Both the position numbers and the translations under genes were made by a program. Source: JANMQK01 sp031370485 (lineage in GTDB: Bacteria; Acidobacteriota; Polarisedimenticolia; Gp22-AA2). From it: a DNA stretch of 28,739 nucleotides. The stretch is from the NCBI GenBank assembly GCA_031370485.1, contig JANMQK010000127.1, forward strand, positions 1-28,739, written 5' to 3'. Below the pieces are notes generated by a model. The model did no database searches. It was not told where the DNA came from and saw only the letters and a list, made by a program, of their open reading frames with translations. This document shows positions 15,088-23,273 of this stretch, one piece after another (positions within the stretch are counted from its first letter, which is position 1; each line of letters starts with the position of its first letter).

Positions 15088-15291
15088 CTAGACCTTGCGC
15101 ACGTTCGCGGCAGCGGGGCCCTTCTGACCCTGTTCGATGTCGAACTCGACAGCGTCGCCTTCCTGCAGGGTCCGGAAGCCTTGCGCCTGGATGGCGCTGT
15201 GGTGGACGAACACGTCCTTGCTTCCGTCATCCGGGGTAATGAAACCATACCCCTTCGAATCATTGAACCACTTCACTTTGCCTCTGGCCAT
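15088..15291 (-). CDS. Cold shock protein (CspA family)
   Basis: A 67-residue single cold-shock domain of standard length. The RNA-binding motifs are RNP1 KGYGFI (residues 13-18) and RNP2 VFVHHSAI (27-34), preceded by GKVKWFND. It binds single-stranded RNA or DNA and acts as an RNA chaperone. The ATG at 15291 is preceded by GGAGG nine bases upstream. It is 188 bp from the end of the octaheme cytochrome gene. Its own promoter could lie there, but I could not place one with confidence. The interval also holds a C10 tract just after the cytochrome stop (15457-15466). Confidence 0.95.
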   Translation of the reverse strand: MARGKVKWFNDSKGYGFITPDDGSKDVFVHHSAIQAQGFRTLQEGDAVEFDIEQGQKGPAAANVRKV

Positions 15292-15478
15292 CCTACTAAA
15301 CCTCCAAAAAGCATGGGTCCGTCCGACCGACCGCCGCCACCGCTGGCTGGCACTGACTTTACTGTGTCACCGGATGTCCCATGGATGCCCGCCATTCTCC
15401 CCGAAGTATCTCCCCCCTGTCTAGACCCCCAGGCAAGAAATATCCCGGGGCCCCGGCCCCCCCCCCGGCACCGGGCTT

Positions 15479-16879
15479 TCAGTGCCCGCCGCCGTAGCGT
15501 TTCTGGTAGTACGCGTCGACGCGCGCCCGATCCTCCGCGGACATCCCCTTCTTCCAGGAGTGCTCGGGGGCGTCGAGGACCTTCTGGATCGCCCGGGCGA
15601 CCACGGGGTCGCCGTGCCCCGCCTCGCGGGCCTTCGGCAGGAAGTCGAAATAGAACCTCTCGGCGACCTCGAAGAACCCGTGCCACTGCGTGTAGTCCGG
15701 GCCCTGCATCGAGACTCCCATGCGCGCCCGGCGCCCTTCGTGGTGCCAGAGGCGGTAGAAGCTCCACTCGATCTCCTCGTCGAACGGTGTCGGCGTCAGC
15801 TTGCCGCGGCTCCGGAGCGCGTCCATGACGCTCTGCGCCGGGAGGGCGAACTTGGTGTTCCACATATCGACGGTGGCGTCGAAGGTGGTGTAGAAGGCCG
15901 TCACGAAATCGGGGCCGTGGCAGGCGGTGCAGACGTCCTTCATCGCCTCCCGGCGCTTCTCCCAGTTCTCGAGCTTCTTGCTGACCACCGGCCGCAGCGT
16001 CCAGGAGATGCGCGCGCCGACGTCGTGGGTGACCGGCTGGCTCCGGGTGGCCGACATGTGGCAGGAGGCGCAGGTCGGCGCCGCGGTGTAGTCGACACCG
16101 AGGACCCAGGAGTCGCTCTTGAGGTTCATCTGGTCGATCTGCGTCCTGAAGGCGATGCCGTGCTTCGATTCCTCGTAGATCTCGATCTGAGGGTGGTCGG
16201 GGCCCATGTGGCACTTGCCGCAGACCTCGGGCTGGCGGGCCATCGCCTTGCTGAAGGTGTGGCGCGAATGGCACGCCGAGCAGGCCCCCTTAGAGCCGTC
16301 GAGGTTCACCCGGCCGATCCCCGTGTTGGGCCAGGTGGTCGGGTCGAGGATCGGCTTGCCGTTCTTGTCCTTCGCAACCGCGCCCGACGCGTCCTTCACG
16401 AACGCCACGGTCGAGCCGTGGCACTGCCAGCAGCCGTTCACCGCCGCCAGGCGCCCCTCGACCACCTCGCCCAGGACGTTGTCCAGGCTGCCGATGAACT
16501 GCGTGGCCATGGCATGGTGCGAGGCGCCGAACTCCCGGGCGATGTCCTGGTGGCACGAGCCGCAGTCCTTGGGGCTGACGACCGTCGCAATGAGCTTCCC
16601 CTCGTGCAGGAAGGCGTCGGGGTCCCCCTCGTCGGCCCTGTGGCACTCGTAGCAGCCCACACCCAGAAGCGCGTGCCGGCTGTCACTCCACTGCGCGGCG
16701 ATGACCGGGGTTTTCTGCTCGTGGCACCGCAGGCACTTGCCGCTCGCTTCTCCCACGACCGGCTTCGGCTTCGGCTGCAGCCGCTGGCGTCCCCCCTCCA
16801 CCCAGGCGACGATCAGCAAGGCGAACAGGAAGAGGAACGACAGGGCGGCGACGATGTAGCGCTTGGAGTCGAGGGTCAT
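15479..16879 (-). CDS. Octaheme cytochrome c, hydroxylamine dehydrogenase (HAO)-like
   Basis: A 466-residue protein with eight CxxCH heme sites (first Cys at 49, 76, 106, 150, 200, 220, 270, 317) and an uncleaved-looking N-terminal helix (8-27), so it is anchored with the hemes in the periplasm. CSACHSRHTFS ... CGKCHMGPDHPQIEIYEESKHGIAF is the core signature of the HAO/octaheme family. Heme 4 (CWQCHG) corresponds to the active-site heme in that family. Such enzymes oxidise hydroxylamine or hydrazine when a C-terminal Tyr cross-links heme 4, and otherwise tend to reduce nitrite or hydroxylamine. Tyr396 in DYTQWHG is a candidate position, but I cannot align it. It is last in the Rieske > cytochrome b > octaheme operon; its ribosome binding site GAGGAG overlaps the cytochrome b stop. 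Confidence 0.85.
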   Translation of the reverse strand: MTLDSKRYIVAALSFLFLFALLIVAWVEGGRQRLQPKPKPVVGEASGKCLRCHEQKTPVIAAQWSDSRHALLGVGCYECHRADEGDPDAFLHEGKLIATVVSPKDCGSCHQDIAREFGASHHAMATQFIGSLDNVLGEVVEGRLAAVNGCWQCHGSTVAFVKDASGAVAKDKNGKPILDPTTWPNTGIGRVNLDGSKGACSACHSRHTFSKAMARQPEVCGKCHMGPDHPQIEIYEESKHGIAFRTQIDQMNLKSDSWVLGVDYTAAPTCASCHMSATRSQPVTHDVGARISWTLRPVVSKKLENWEKRREAMKDVCTACHGPDFVTAFYTTFDATVDMWNTKFALPAQSVMDALRSRGKLTPTPFDEEIEWSFYRLWHHEGRRARMGVSMQGPDYTQWHGFFEVAERFYFDFLPKAREAGHGDPVVARAIQKVLDAPEHSWKKGMSAEDRARVDAYYQKRYGGGH

Positions 16880-16888
16880 CGGTGCTCC

Positions 16889-18040
16889 TCAGTGAGTGGC
16901 TATGGCTTCCCAGAGCGTCAGCGCGACCAAAACCGCGACCGCGGCGATGCCGATCTTCACGGAGAACTCGCTCGCGGGCCTGCGGCGGCGGATGCCGGCG
17001 TCGATGAACGGCCAGACGAGCGCCAGGAAGCCCACGAAGCCGATCGACAGCACGGCGAAGGTCAGTCCGGTCAGCTTCAGCCACCGGAATGTCCAGAAGA
17101 AGTACCACTCCGGCTTGATGTGCGCCGGGGTCACGAGGGGGTTCGCCTTCTCGGCGAGCCCCACGGGGAAGATCACCGCCAGGCAGGTCAGGACGAACGC
17201 GAGCCCCAGGCCGATGATCACCTCGGTCATGATGTGGTCGGGGAAAAAGGGGAACGTCCTTTTGTCGTCGCTGGCGCGCAGGCGCGGGCTCTCGAACTCG
17301 AATTCGGTGACGCCGTGCAGGCGGAACAGCATCACGTGCGCCCCGAGAAGGAGCGTCATCAGGGCCGGCAGGATGCCGACGTGCAGGATGAAGAAGCGGG
17401 TCAGCGTGTTGTCCCCGACCATCTCCCCCCCGCGCAGGAGCCGCGCCAGGTAGATGCCGACGACCGGCACCGACTCGGTCAGGTTCCCCGCCACGGTGGC
17501 CCCCCAGTAGGAGAGCTGCTCGTAAACCAGGGAGTACCCGGTGAAGCCGAAGAAGAGCGTCACACCCAGGAGCCCCAGGCCGATCATCCAGTTCAGCTCG
17601 CGGGGCTTCCGGTAGGCCCCGGTGAAATAGACCCGCATCATGTGGAGGATCACCGCCGCGATCATCAAGTTCGACGACCAGCGATGCAGCCCCCGCAGGA
17701 ACCAGCCGAAGGGGATCGCCTGTCGTATCCGCTCGATCGACTCGTAGGCCTGGGACGGGTCGGGCACGTAGTAGAAGGACAACAAGATGCCGGTGACCGC
17801 CTGCACGGTGAACAGAAGCGCCGGCGTCCCCCCGAGGCACCACCACCAGTGCTTGAGGTGGTTCGGGACCGGCTCGTTGGAGTAATAGCGCAGCGCCTCC
17901 AGGTCGATCGGGACGCGCCTCTGGAACCAGCGCCCCAGGGCGGTCCGCGCGGGCGGGAGCGGGCGGCCCCCCAGCGGCGTGACCGCCCCGCTGTCCGGGG
18001 TGAGCGCCCCGGCGCCCGGCGGGTCCGCGGCGTCGCTCAC
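16889..18040 (-). CDS. Cytochrome b (b6 plus subunit IV type) of a quinol-oxidising complex
   Basis: A 383-residue protein with about eight helices: a full-length fusion of the b6-like half and the subunit IV-like half. The heme b ligands are His pairs spaced HX13H and HX14H in helices 2 and 4 (LHRWSSNLMIAAVILH and LHVGILPALMTLLLGAH). The quinol site motif is PEWYFFW, the b6f/menaquinol type. Cys68 in WWWCLGG aligns with the Cys of cytochrome b6 (YCFGG) that holds the extra covalent heme c-i/c-n. The N-terminal ~40 residues are Pro/Ala-rich and cytosolic. The start is GTG at 18040, overlapping the Rieske stop as GTGA, which implies translational coupling. No cytochrome c1 or f gene is near; the octaheme cytochrome takes that place. 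Confidence 0.9.
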   Translation of the reverse strand: MSDAADPPGAGALTPDSGAVTPLGGRPLPPARTALGRWFQRRVPIDLEALRYYSNEPVPNHLKHWWWCLGGTPALLFTVQAVTGILLSFYYVPDPSQAYESIERIRQAIPFGWFLRGLHRWSSNLMIAAVILHMMRVYFTGAYRKPRELNWMIGLGLLGVTLFFGFTGYSLVYEQLSYWGATVAGNLTESVPVVGIYLARLLRGGEMVGDNTLTRFFILHVGILPALMTLLLGAHVMLFRLHGVTEFEFESPRLRASDDKRTFPFFPDHIMTEVIIGLGLAFVLTCLAVIFPVGLAEKANPLVTPAHIKPEWYFFWTFRWLKLTGLTFAVLSIGFVGFLALVWPFIDAGIRRRRPASEFSVKIGIAAVAVLVALTLWEAIATH

Positions 18041-18513
18041 GGCTGAAAGGTCTCCTCGATGTCGATGAACAGGTTGTCCCCCTTACGCGAAACGGCATAG
18101 CGCTTGAGGTTTTTCCCCTCGTCCGCGGGAGGGCCTGCGATCGCCGTGCCGTCCTTCTCGAAGACACCCCCATGGCAGGGGCAGAGAAACTTCCCCTGGT
18201 CCGCGGCGTAGTGCACCTTGCACCCGAGATGCGGGCAGATGTCCGAAAGGGCCACGATGCCGGCGTCGGTATTCGTGACGAGCGCCGTCCCGCCGTCGGG
18301 AAGCCGGTACGGCCGCCCTTTCCCCGGAGGGACGTCGGCCGCCGGGGCGAGGTAGATGGTCCTCTTGAATCGCACCGCGCTCCGAGGATAAAGATAGCGC
18401 GCCGCGATCGCTCCCGCGGAGGCGAACACCGCGCCGAGACCGGTCATCATCGCCAGCCGGGCAAGAAAGCCCCGGCGGTCCTGCCCGCCCTGCGGCGGCT
18501 TCACGGCGCTCAT
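18037..18513 (-). CDS. Rieske [2Fe-2S] protein
   Basis: A 158-residue protein with a Tat-type leader (DRRGFLARL, Arg13-Arg14, then a hydrophobic helix 20-41) that usually remains as the membrane anchor in Rieske proteins. The cluster motifs are CPHLGC (Cys93, His95, Cys98) and CPCHGG (Cys111, His114), including the Cys pair that forms the stabilising disulfide (Cys98, Cys113). It transfers electrons from quinol bound at cytochrome b to the cytochrome c partner. GGAGG lies ten bases before the ATG at 18513. It is the first gene of the operon and faces the divergent membrane-protein gene across a 119-bp region with a Crp/Fnr-like palindrome. Confidence 0.92.
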   Translation of the reverse strand: MSAVKPPQGGQDRRGFLARLAMMTGLGAVFASAGAIAARYLYPRSAVRFKRTIYLAPAADVPPGKGRPYRLPDGGTALVTNTDAGIVALSDICPHLGCKVHYAADQGKFLCPCHGGVFEKDGTAIAGPPADEGKNLKRYAVSRKGDNLFIDIEETFQP

Positions 18514-18570
18514 CGTGGCGCTTCCTCCCGGGACTCCCGGCGCATTCTGTCAAAACTTCGGGATGGAGGC

Positions 18571-18584
18571 ATGATCGGGATCAT
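18571..18584. promoter_or_regulatory. Crp/Fnr/DNR-like palindrome between divergent genes
   Basis: ATGATC GG GATCAT, i.e. ATGAT-N4-ATCAT, matches the FNR/DNR consensus TTGAT-N4-ATCAA at 4 of 5 bases in each half. On the minus strand a -10-like CAGAAT (18549-18544) would place the Rieske operon start about 41 bases from the palindrome centre, the classical class II activator position. On the plus strand the mirrored position falls near 18619, shortly before the GTG at 18633. Confidence 0.5.
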
Positions 18585-18632
18585 AGGCGTCAGGGGTGCC
18601 CCGCATGAATCTTCCCATGTGAGCCCGATGCC

Positions 18633-19933
18633 GTGAGAACCCGGACGAGCCTGCCTCCCCGTCTGCTGCCGATACTCTACGTCGCGACCGCCCACCTGAT
18701 GCTGGCGCTGGCGTTCGGCACAGTCGCCTTTGCCCCCGCCGAGGCGGCCGGGTTCTTCTACCATCCGCGTCTCATCGCCATCGTTCACCTCGTCACCCTG
18801 GGGTGGATCAGCCTGTCGATTCTTGGCGCCCTCTACATCGTCGGCCCGATGGCGCTGCGCATGTCGCTGCCCTCCGGCCCGCTCGATTACCTGGCCTATG
18901 GATGCTCCGCCGTTGGCGTTGCGGGCATGGCGGCCCATTTCTGGCTCGCGGATTATAACGGGATGGCGTGGGCCGGCGGCATGGCAAGTTTCGGAATCCT
19001 GATCGTCGCGGCGCGGACGATAGGCGCCGCCCTCCGGGCGCCCATCGAAGGGGGCGTGAAACTGCATATCGCGCTCGCCTGCCTGAACGTCTTCGGCGCG
19101 GCGGCCCTGGGGATCGTGCTCGGCGCCAACAAGGCGCGGGCCTTTCTGCCAGGCTCGGCCCTCGAATACGCTTACGGTCACGCTCATCTCGCGGCGCTCG
19201 GCTGGGCCATGATGATGATCATGGGGGTTGGCTACAGGCTTCTCCCGATGGTCCTGCCGTCCGATCGTCCGCGCTCGAAGAGCCTCTATGCCAGCGCGAT
19301 CCTCGTCGAGGCCGGGGCGGTCTGGCTTGCCGTCGCATTCTTCACCGGGGGCCGGTTCGTGCCTCTCTTCGCGCTCGCGGCGGCGGCCGGTCTGGTGGCT
19401 TTTGTCCTCCATGTCGCCTGGATGCGCCGGCATCCACGCCGGCCCCCTGCCGGCCTGCTCCGCCCGGACTACGGCGCGCGTCACGCGATGTTCTCGCTCA
19501 CCTGCGCTGTCCTGGCCGCGGCGCTCGGCCTCGGCCTGGCCTTCTCGCCGACGTCCGACGCGTCTTTGCGTCTCGCGCCTGTCTACGGTGTCCTGGGTCT
19601 CGTGGGGTTTCTCTCCCAGATGGTCGTGGGGATCGAGACGCGCGTCCTCCCCTGGTTCGCCGTCTATCACACCAACCGTGAGATGGGCACATGCGGTCCC
19701 GTTCCCGACCCGCACGCCATGCCGGTCAGGATGCTGCAGGCGGCCGCATTCTATCTCTGGGCCTCGGGGGTGCCACTGCTCGCGGCCGGAGTCGGCCTGC
19801 TGGGGGCGGCGCCGGTCGTGGCCGCGGGGGGGGGGCGGCCCTCTGCCTCGCGGCCATCCTCGGATCCATCAACACGGGGGTGGTGCTGCGCCACGCCTAC
19901 GGGCGGACGGCGCGCAGGGCGTCCGCGGTGTAG
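18633..19933 (+). CDS. NnrS/oxidase-subunit-I-like multi-helix membrane protein, frame broken at G10
   Basis: An integral membrane protein with about 12 helices starting at GTG (18633). Histidines lie in helices as IVHLVTLGW, HFWLADYNGM, LHIALACLNVFG and YGHAHLAALGWAMMMIMGVGYRLLPM, a pattern shared with NnrS and heme-copper oxidase subunit I-like proteins that bind heme and/or copper. The open frame continues to 20039 but becomes Arg/Ser/Pro-rich nonsense after a G10 run (19826-19835). In another frame the last helix continues sensibly (AALCLAAILGSINTGVVLRHAYG) to a stop at 19933, so one extra G (or two fewer) restores a ~433-residue protein. Divergent from the Rieske operon, it may act in nitrogen-oxide or respiratory metabolism; the family call is tentative. 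Confidence 0.6.
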
Positions 19934-20877
19934 AGGCGCGTCATCTCCTTGCGCCAGCGGACGCCGAAATCGGTGTTGTCCACCGGCTTCGAGCGCGGGT
20001 AGGCCAGGCGGGCCGCTTCCTCGATCGCCTCGTCCGTGAGCGGATGTCCCACAAGCGCCGCCTCCGCCTCGGTCGCCTGCACCGGGGCCGAGGCCACGGC
20101 CCCCAGCCAGATCCCGATCTCGCGGACCTTCGTACCGTCGAACCGCGCGGAGACACCGACACCGAGGACCGGGAAGTCGAACGCCTCGCGCCGCCGCAGC
20201 TTCCTGTACGCGGTGCGCCGTCCCGCGGCGGGGGGGAGGTCGATGCGGGTCAGGATCTCATCGGGCCGTTTCGCCAGGTAGTCGATGCCGTCGCGCTTGA
20301 AAAGGTCCTTCGCCGCGATCACCCGCTCGCCTTTTTTCGAGAACAAACGAAGCTTCGCCCCCATCGCGCAGAGCATGGGGGCGGTGTCGCTGCTCGAGAC
20401 CGCCAGGCAGATGTCGCTTCCGGGCGCCACCCAGCAGACCGTCCCGTCGCACTTCATGCAGAAATTGATGGCGCGCCGCCACTCGTAGTTCTGGTTGTAG
20501 TAGTTGCAGCGGGTGTCGAGGCAGATGTTGCCGCCCAGCGTTCCCATGTTCCTCAGGATCGGGGTCGAGATCGACCGGACCGCTTCGTGAAGCCCGGGAT
20601 AGGCCTCGCGCACCCGGGCGTCCTCTTCAATCTCGGTCAGGGTCGTGGCGGACCCGATCGACATTCCCCCCTTGATGGTGCCGCTCACGCCGCGCAGCCG
20701 CTCAAGGCGGCGCAGGCCGACCAGGGTCTTGGGCATCTGGTGCCGCCTCTTCATGTTGGGGTAGAGGTCGGTGCCTCCCGCCACGATCATCCCCTCGGGC
20801 CCGGCGTCGTGCAGGATCGCCGCCGCCTCGGGGACAGTTGCCGGGGCGTAGTAGCGGAACTTCGGCAGCCGCATCAT
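19897..20877 (-). CDS. hcrB: 4-hydroxybenzoyl-CoA reductase-like, FAD/[4Fe-4S] subunit (beta)
   Basis: A 326-residue FAD subunit of the xanthine oxidase family. FAD motifs are VAGGTDLYPNMK (residues 32-43) and MGTLGGNICLDTRC (111-124). The diagnostic feature is an insert absent from other members: RCNYYNQNYEWRRAINFC...GTVC...DIC. Cys124, 140, 148 and 157 have the 16/8/9 spacing that I recall for the extra [4Fe-4S] cluster of Thauera 4-hydroxybenzoyl-CoA reductase (Cys122, 138, 146, 155). That cluster lets the enzyme accept low-potential electrons and run in the reductive direction. The ATG at 20877 overlaps the alpha-subunit stop as ATGA, so the longer upstream open frame is not used. It is last of the tetR-hcrCAB operon and overlaps the 3' end of the convergent membrane-protein gene by 37 bases. 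Confidence 0.85.
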   Translation of the reverse strand: MMRLPKFRYYAPATVPEAAAILHDAGPEGMIVAGGTDLYPNMKRRHQMPKTLVGLRRLERLRGVSGTIKGGMSIGSATTLTEIEEDARVREAYPGLHEAVRSISTPILRNMGTLGGNICLDTRCNYYNQNYEWRRAINFCMKCDGTVCWVAPGSDICLAVSSSDTAPMLCAMGAKLRLFSKKGERVIAAKDLFKRDGIDYLAKRPDEILTRIDLPPAAGRRTAYRKLRRREAFDFPVLGVGVSARFDGTKVREIGIWLGAVASAPVQATEAEAALVGHPLTDEAIEEAARLAYPRSKPVDNTDFGVRWRKEMTRLYTADALRAVRP

Positions 20878-23273
20878 CGCTGCCGTCCCGTCCCGCCCTC
20901 CCAGGGCGTCGCCACCTTGATCGCATCGGGCCAGATGATCCGTGGAACGCGCGAAGGGCCGAAACGCTTCCCCTTCGATTGCATCGCCTTCAGGATCTTC
21001 TCGGGGGTGATCGGGACTTCGTCGATCCGCACGCCCACAGCGTCGTACACGGCGTTGGCGACGGCGGGCGCTATCGGGAGAAGTGGCCCCTGGCCGACCT
21101 CCTTGGCGCCGAAGGGGCCGTTCGGGTCGGGGTCCTCGACGAGGTAGGTGACGACCTCGGGCATCTCCATCGTCGTCGGGCTCTTGTACTCCAGCATCGA
21201 GGGGATCTTGTGGACCCCGTTCCGGTTCCCCCGGAAGACCTGCTCCTCCATGAGCGCCTCGCCCAGGCCCATGTAGACGCTTCCCTCGACCTGGCCGACG
21301 ACCAGCACCGGGTTGATGCACTGCCCGATGTCGTGCGCGATGTGAACCCGCTCGACCTTCACCCAGCCGGAGCGGGGATCGACATCGAGTTCGACGACGG
21401 CGGCGCTGTAGGAGTAGGCCGGCGAGGGGCCGACACCCGCCCCCTTGTAGCGCCCCGGCGACGGCGGCGGCGTGTACGAGCCCACCGTGCCGATCGTGCC
21501 GAACTTCGCTTCCGCCAGGACCACCGCCTCGGCGAACGTCAGGCCTCGCTCCGGGTTCTCGACGTCGAAGACGCGCCCCTCCGCGAACCCGATCCGCTCG
21601 ACCGGCGCCTCAAGCTTCGCCGCGGCTGCTTTCGCCAGGAGCTCCCGCGCCCGCTCCGCCGCCTGGATCGCGGCGTTGCCCATCATCAGGGTGACGCGGC
21701 TGCTGTACGAGCCCAGGTCGACCGGCGTGAGGTCGGTGTCGCCGAAGACGATCCGGATGTCGTAAGGATCGATCCCGAGGACCTCGGCCACCACCTGGGC
21801 GAGGACCGTGTCGGATCCCTGCCCGATGTCGATCTCGCCGCAGAATGCCGTCACTCCCCCTCCGCGGTCGAGCTTGAGCTGCACCCCGGTGTGCGGCATG
21901 TTGTTCCAGTAGATCGGCAGCCCCGCGCCGCAGATGTAGGAGGAGCAGGCCAGCCCGACCCCTTTTCCGTGCGGCAGCCTGCGGTGCTTCTTTTTGAATT
22001 CCGACCCCGCCACGACCTTCTCGATGCAGGGGCCCAGGCCCATGGAGCCGACCTTGAGGTAGTTGGCCGTCAGGGAATTGGGGGGCACCAGGTGCTTCAA
22101 TCGCATCTCGGCGGGATCGATCTTGAGACGCTCGGCAATTTTGTCGATCTGCACCTCCAGCGCGAAGCGCGGCTGCGGCGTGCCGTGTCCCCGCTTCGGG
22201 CCGCAGGGGGGCTTGTTCGTGAAGAGCCGCACCCCGTCGAAGCGGTAGTTGGCGATCGGGTAGGTGACCGTCTGCAGGGCGCCGGTGTAATAGGTGCTCG
22301 CGACACCGTACGAGCCGTACCCGCCGCCGTCCAGAAACGACCGGAAACGCATCGAGGTGATCGACCCGTCCTTCTTCACCCCGGTCTTCATCTCCATCAG
22401 GACCGGGTGCCGGCCGCGGTGGCAGTAGAAGACCTCCTCGCGCGTCAGGGAGATCTTGACGGGGCGCCCCGTCACCAGCGCCAGCTTCGCCACGACGATC
22501 TCGTGGTTGAACGGGTCGCTCTTGCCGCCGAATCCGCCGCCGTTCGGGCAGGCGATCACCCGGATCCTGGAGGGGGGCACCTCGAGCACCTTGGAAAGGG
22601 CCCGGTGCACGTAGTGCGGCGTCTGGGTGCTCGACCAGAGGGTTAGCTTGCCGTCCGGGTCGACCTGGGCGACGGCGGCGTGCTGCTCCATCGGGAGGTG
22701 GGTGCTCCCCTCGTAGAAGAAGAGGTCCTCGAAGATCTCGTCCGCCTCGCGGAAGCCGCGCTCTATGTCCCCGAACTCGAGGGCGACCTTCTTGTGGACG
22801 TTCCCCTCGTCTCCGTAGTCGTGGATCCGGGGCCGGCCGGCTTCCAGCGCCTCGTCGATCGTCATGACGCTCTGGAGCGGCTCGTACTCCACCCGGATGG
22901 CGTTCATGGCGTCGAAGGCGACGTCCTCGTCCACCGCCGCCACCGCGGCGACCGGGTCCCCCACGAAACGCACCCGGTCGGGGCAGAGCGCGTGCTCATC
23001 CTGGCTGACCGGCAGGATGCCGAAGGGGATCGGCAGGTCCTTCCCCGTCAGGACCGCCAGGACACCCGGCATGGCCGCGGCCTTGGAGGTGTCGACCTTC
23101 AGGATCCGGGCGTGTGGCACATGGGCGCGGTGGAGCTTGCAGAAGATCATCCGCGGAAGGACGATGTCGTCGGCGTATTTCAACGCCCCAACGCACTTGG
23201 CGAGGCCGTCCACCTTGCGGACGGGCTTCCCGACGACGCGGAGTTTCCCGGCCGGTCTGCTATCTGCGGCCAT
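20874..23273 (-). CDS. hcrA: 4-hydroxybenzoyl-CoA reductase-like, molybdopterin subunit (alpha)
   Basis: A 799-residue molybdenum-cofactor subunit of the xanthine oxidase family. Residues ~15-130 are the a/b hammerhead domain (GKPVRKVDGLAKCVGALKYADDI). The Mo-binding parts carry PNGGGFGGK, the R-G-H-G loop in KRGHGTPQPRFALE, GEIDIGQGSDTVLAQVVAEVLG and the final GPFGAKEVGQGPLLPIAPAVANAV, whose Glu is the conserved catalytic base. With the 2Fe-2S and FAD subunits it would remove the para-hydroxyl from 4-hydroxybenzoyl-CoA, giving benzoyl-CoA. The start overlaps hcrC by 14 bases and the end overlaps hcrB by four, indicating coupled synthesis of the three subunits. Another aromatic or N-heterocyclic substrate is possible; the beta-subunit insert favours the CoA reductase. 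Confidence 0.85.
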   Translation of the reverse strand: MAADSRPAGKLRVVGKPVRKVDGLAKCVGALKYADDIVLPRMIFCKLHRAHVPHARILKVDTSKAAAMPGVLAVLTGKDLPIPFGILPVSQDEHALCPDRVRFVGDPVAAVAAVDEDVAFDAMNAIRVEYEPLQSVMTIDEALEAGRPRIHDYGDEGNVHKKVALEFGDIERGFREADEIFEDLFFYEGSTHLPMEQHAAVAQVDPDGKLTLWSSTQTPHYVHRALSKVLEVPPSRIRVIACPNGGGFGGKSDPFNHEIVVAKLALVTGRPVKISLTREEVFYCHRGRHPVLMEMKTGVKKDGSITSMRFRSFLDGGGYGSYGVASTYYTGALQTVTYPIANYRFDGVRLFTNKPPCGPKRGHGTPQPRFALEVQIDKIAERLKIDPAEMRLKHLVPPNSLTANYLKVGSMGLGPCIEKVVAGSEFKKKHRRLPHGKGVGLACSSYICGAGLPIYWNNMPHTGVQLKLDRGGGVTAFCGEIDIGQGSDTVLAQVVAEVLGIDPYDIRIVFGDTDLTPVDLGSYSSRVTLMMGNAAIQAAERARELLAKAAAAKLEAPVERIGFAEGRVFDVENPERGLTFAEAVVLAEAKFGTIGTVGSYTPPPSPGRYKGAGVGPSPAYSYSAAVVELDVDPRSGWVKVERVHIAHDIGQCINPVLVVGQVEGSVYMGLGEALMEEQVFRGNRNGVHKIPSMLEYKSPTTMEMPEVVTYLVEDPDPNGPFGAKEVGQGPLLPIAPAVANAVYDAVGVRIDEVPITPEKILKAMQSKGKRFGPSRVPRIIWPDAIKVATPWEGGTGRQR

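Noticed and set aside
15482..18046. 854-codon plus-strand open frame
   Set aside because: It is antisense to the octaheme cytochrome and cytochrome b genes, has Arg/Asp/Gly-rich low-complexity composition with no domains, and exists because high-GC codon bias leaves few stops on the other strand.
19936..20039. Arg/Pro-rich C-terminal tail of the NnrS-like open frame
   Set aside because: Lies after the G10 frameshift and antisense to hcrB; the alternative frame gives a sensible final helix, so the tail is probably not real.
20838..22646. 602-codon plus-strand open frame
   Set aside because: Antisense to hcrA; composition typical of a shadow frame and no recognisable motif.
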